From Epiperipatus broadwayi (Eukaryota > Onychophora > Udeonychophora > Euonychophora > Peripatidae), in NCBI GenBank assembly GCA_028023455.1, contig JAQFVV010006639.1, positions 444,001-508,000 of the forward strand: 64,000 nt of DNA. Direction: 5' to 3'. The position numbers and the translations under genes are program-made. Shown here one piece after another: positions 63,545 to 64,000 of the stretch; position 1 is the first letter of the stretch; every line of letters starts with the position of its first letter. The notes below the pieces were generated by a model. That model did no database searches. It saw only the letters and a program-made list of their open reading frames with translations, and was not told where the DNA came from.

Positions 63545-64000
63545 CTGCAGAACTATATCATCATTATCATCATTACTACTACTAACACTCCTACTACTAT
63601 TGCTGCTGTTTCTTCTGCTGTTACTGCTGCAGCTACCACTACTACTACCACCACTATCACCACCACTACCACTGCCACTGCCACACTGCTGCCACTGCCA
63701 CCATGCCACTACCACCATTGCAGCCGCTGCCACCGCCACCACTGCCACCAGCCCCAACACCACTGTTGCCACCACCATTGCCAGTGCCACCCTGGGCACC
63801 ACCACTGCCACAACTGCTACCACTACTACTGCCCACTACTACTGCCACTACTACTGCCACTACTACTGCTGCTACTATTGTCGCTACTTCTGCCACTATT
63901 ACTGCCACTGTTGCTGCTACTGCCACTACTGTCGCTACTACTGCTACTACCACCACTACTACCACCACTACTACTACTGCTACTGCAACTGCTACTGCTA
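63545..64000. repeat. Imperfect trinucleotide satellite, GC-richer, runs off window
   Basis: More than 450 bases of mixed ACT, GCT, CAC and GCC units, with phase kept for long stretches. The minus-strand frames made of Val, Ala, Gly and Ser are the consequence of the repeat, not a protein. GC content is far above the rest of the window. Confidence 0.85.

Noticed and set aside
63455-63968. Two Val/Ala/Gly/Ser-rich minus-strand frames
   Set aside because: They follow the trinucleotide repeat phase, have no domain and overlap in two frames. Best read as repeat artefact.

Overview
The window is animal nuclear DNA, very AT-rich and dominated by repeats. I find no host gene that I can support with confidence. 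The repeat content (tRNA-like SINEs with A-tails, several LINE clades, a Penelope-like GIY-YIG remnant, very long ATT/TAGA/TA microsatellites and many long inverted repeats) fits a mollusc, and most likely an octopus-type cephalopod. The organism call is an inference from general repeat style, not from a diagnostic gene. Layout: 0-5 kb is AT-rich sequence with one strong hairpin. 5.2-8.8 kb holds two tRNA-like SINEs, a tRNA-containing repeat (called family A here) with a perfect 15-bp target-site duplication (TSD), and a Penelope-like GIY-YIG fragment. 9.0-10.5 kb is a cluster of four inverted repeats, three of them clearly set in TA-rich tracts. 10.7-13.3 kb is a decayed plus-strand LINE interrupted by a family B repeat with a 9-bp TSD. 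13.6-17.9 kb is the youngest LINE, a CR1/Jockey-type element with a PHD-like zinc finger at the ORF1 N-terminus and an endonuclease/reverse-transcriptase ORF2. It is bounded on both sides by ATT repeats. 18-21.5 kb has family A copies, a TAGA array and an RTE-like remnant. 22.3-22.7 kb is a CpG-richer island with an RFX-like X-box and a 19-bp palindrome. 23.7-25.5 kb is a LINE endonuclease remnant carrying a family C foldback insertion with an 11-bp TSD. 27.3-34 kb is an old minus-strand L1/Tx1-like element. 37-41.6 kb is a dense foldback region that includes a 900-bp TIR element with a TA TSD, whose empty site is visible in a sister arm. 43.2-49.4 kb has family C again (one copy with a perfect 12-bp TSD, then an array), a foldback at 44.3 kb and a 520-bp ATT tract. 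49.4-57.7 kb is mostly unremarkable AT-rich DNA. 57.7-59 kb has three more SINEs. 60.2-63.2 kb is a minus-strand RTE-like LINE, and the window ends in imperfect GC-richer trinucleotide repeats. Function: the window shows mobile elements layered on each other rather than genes working together. LINE copies were hit by families B and C, whose 9-12 bp TSDs vary in length, as target-primed retroposition would produce. The most interesting material is (i) families A, B and C, which I cannot match to a named family, (ii) the abundance of near-perfect long hairpins that would form dsRNA if transcribed, and (iii) a recurring CTGA(A/T)GA-stem-GAAA motif that resembles a hammerhead ribozyme core.
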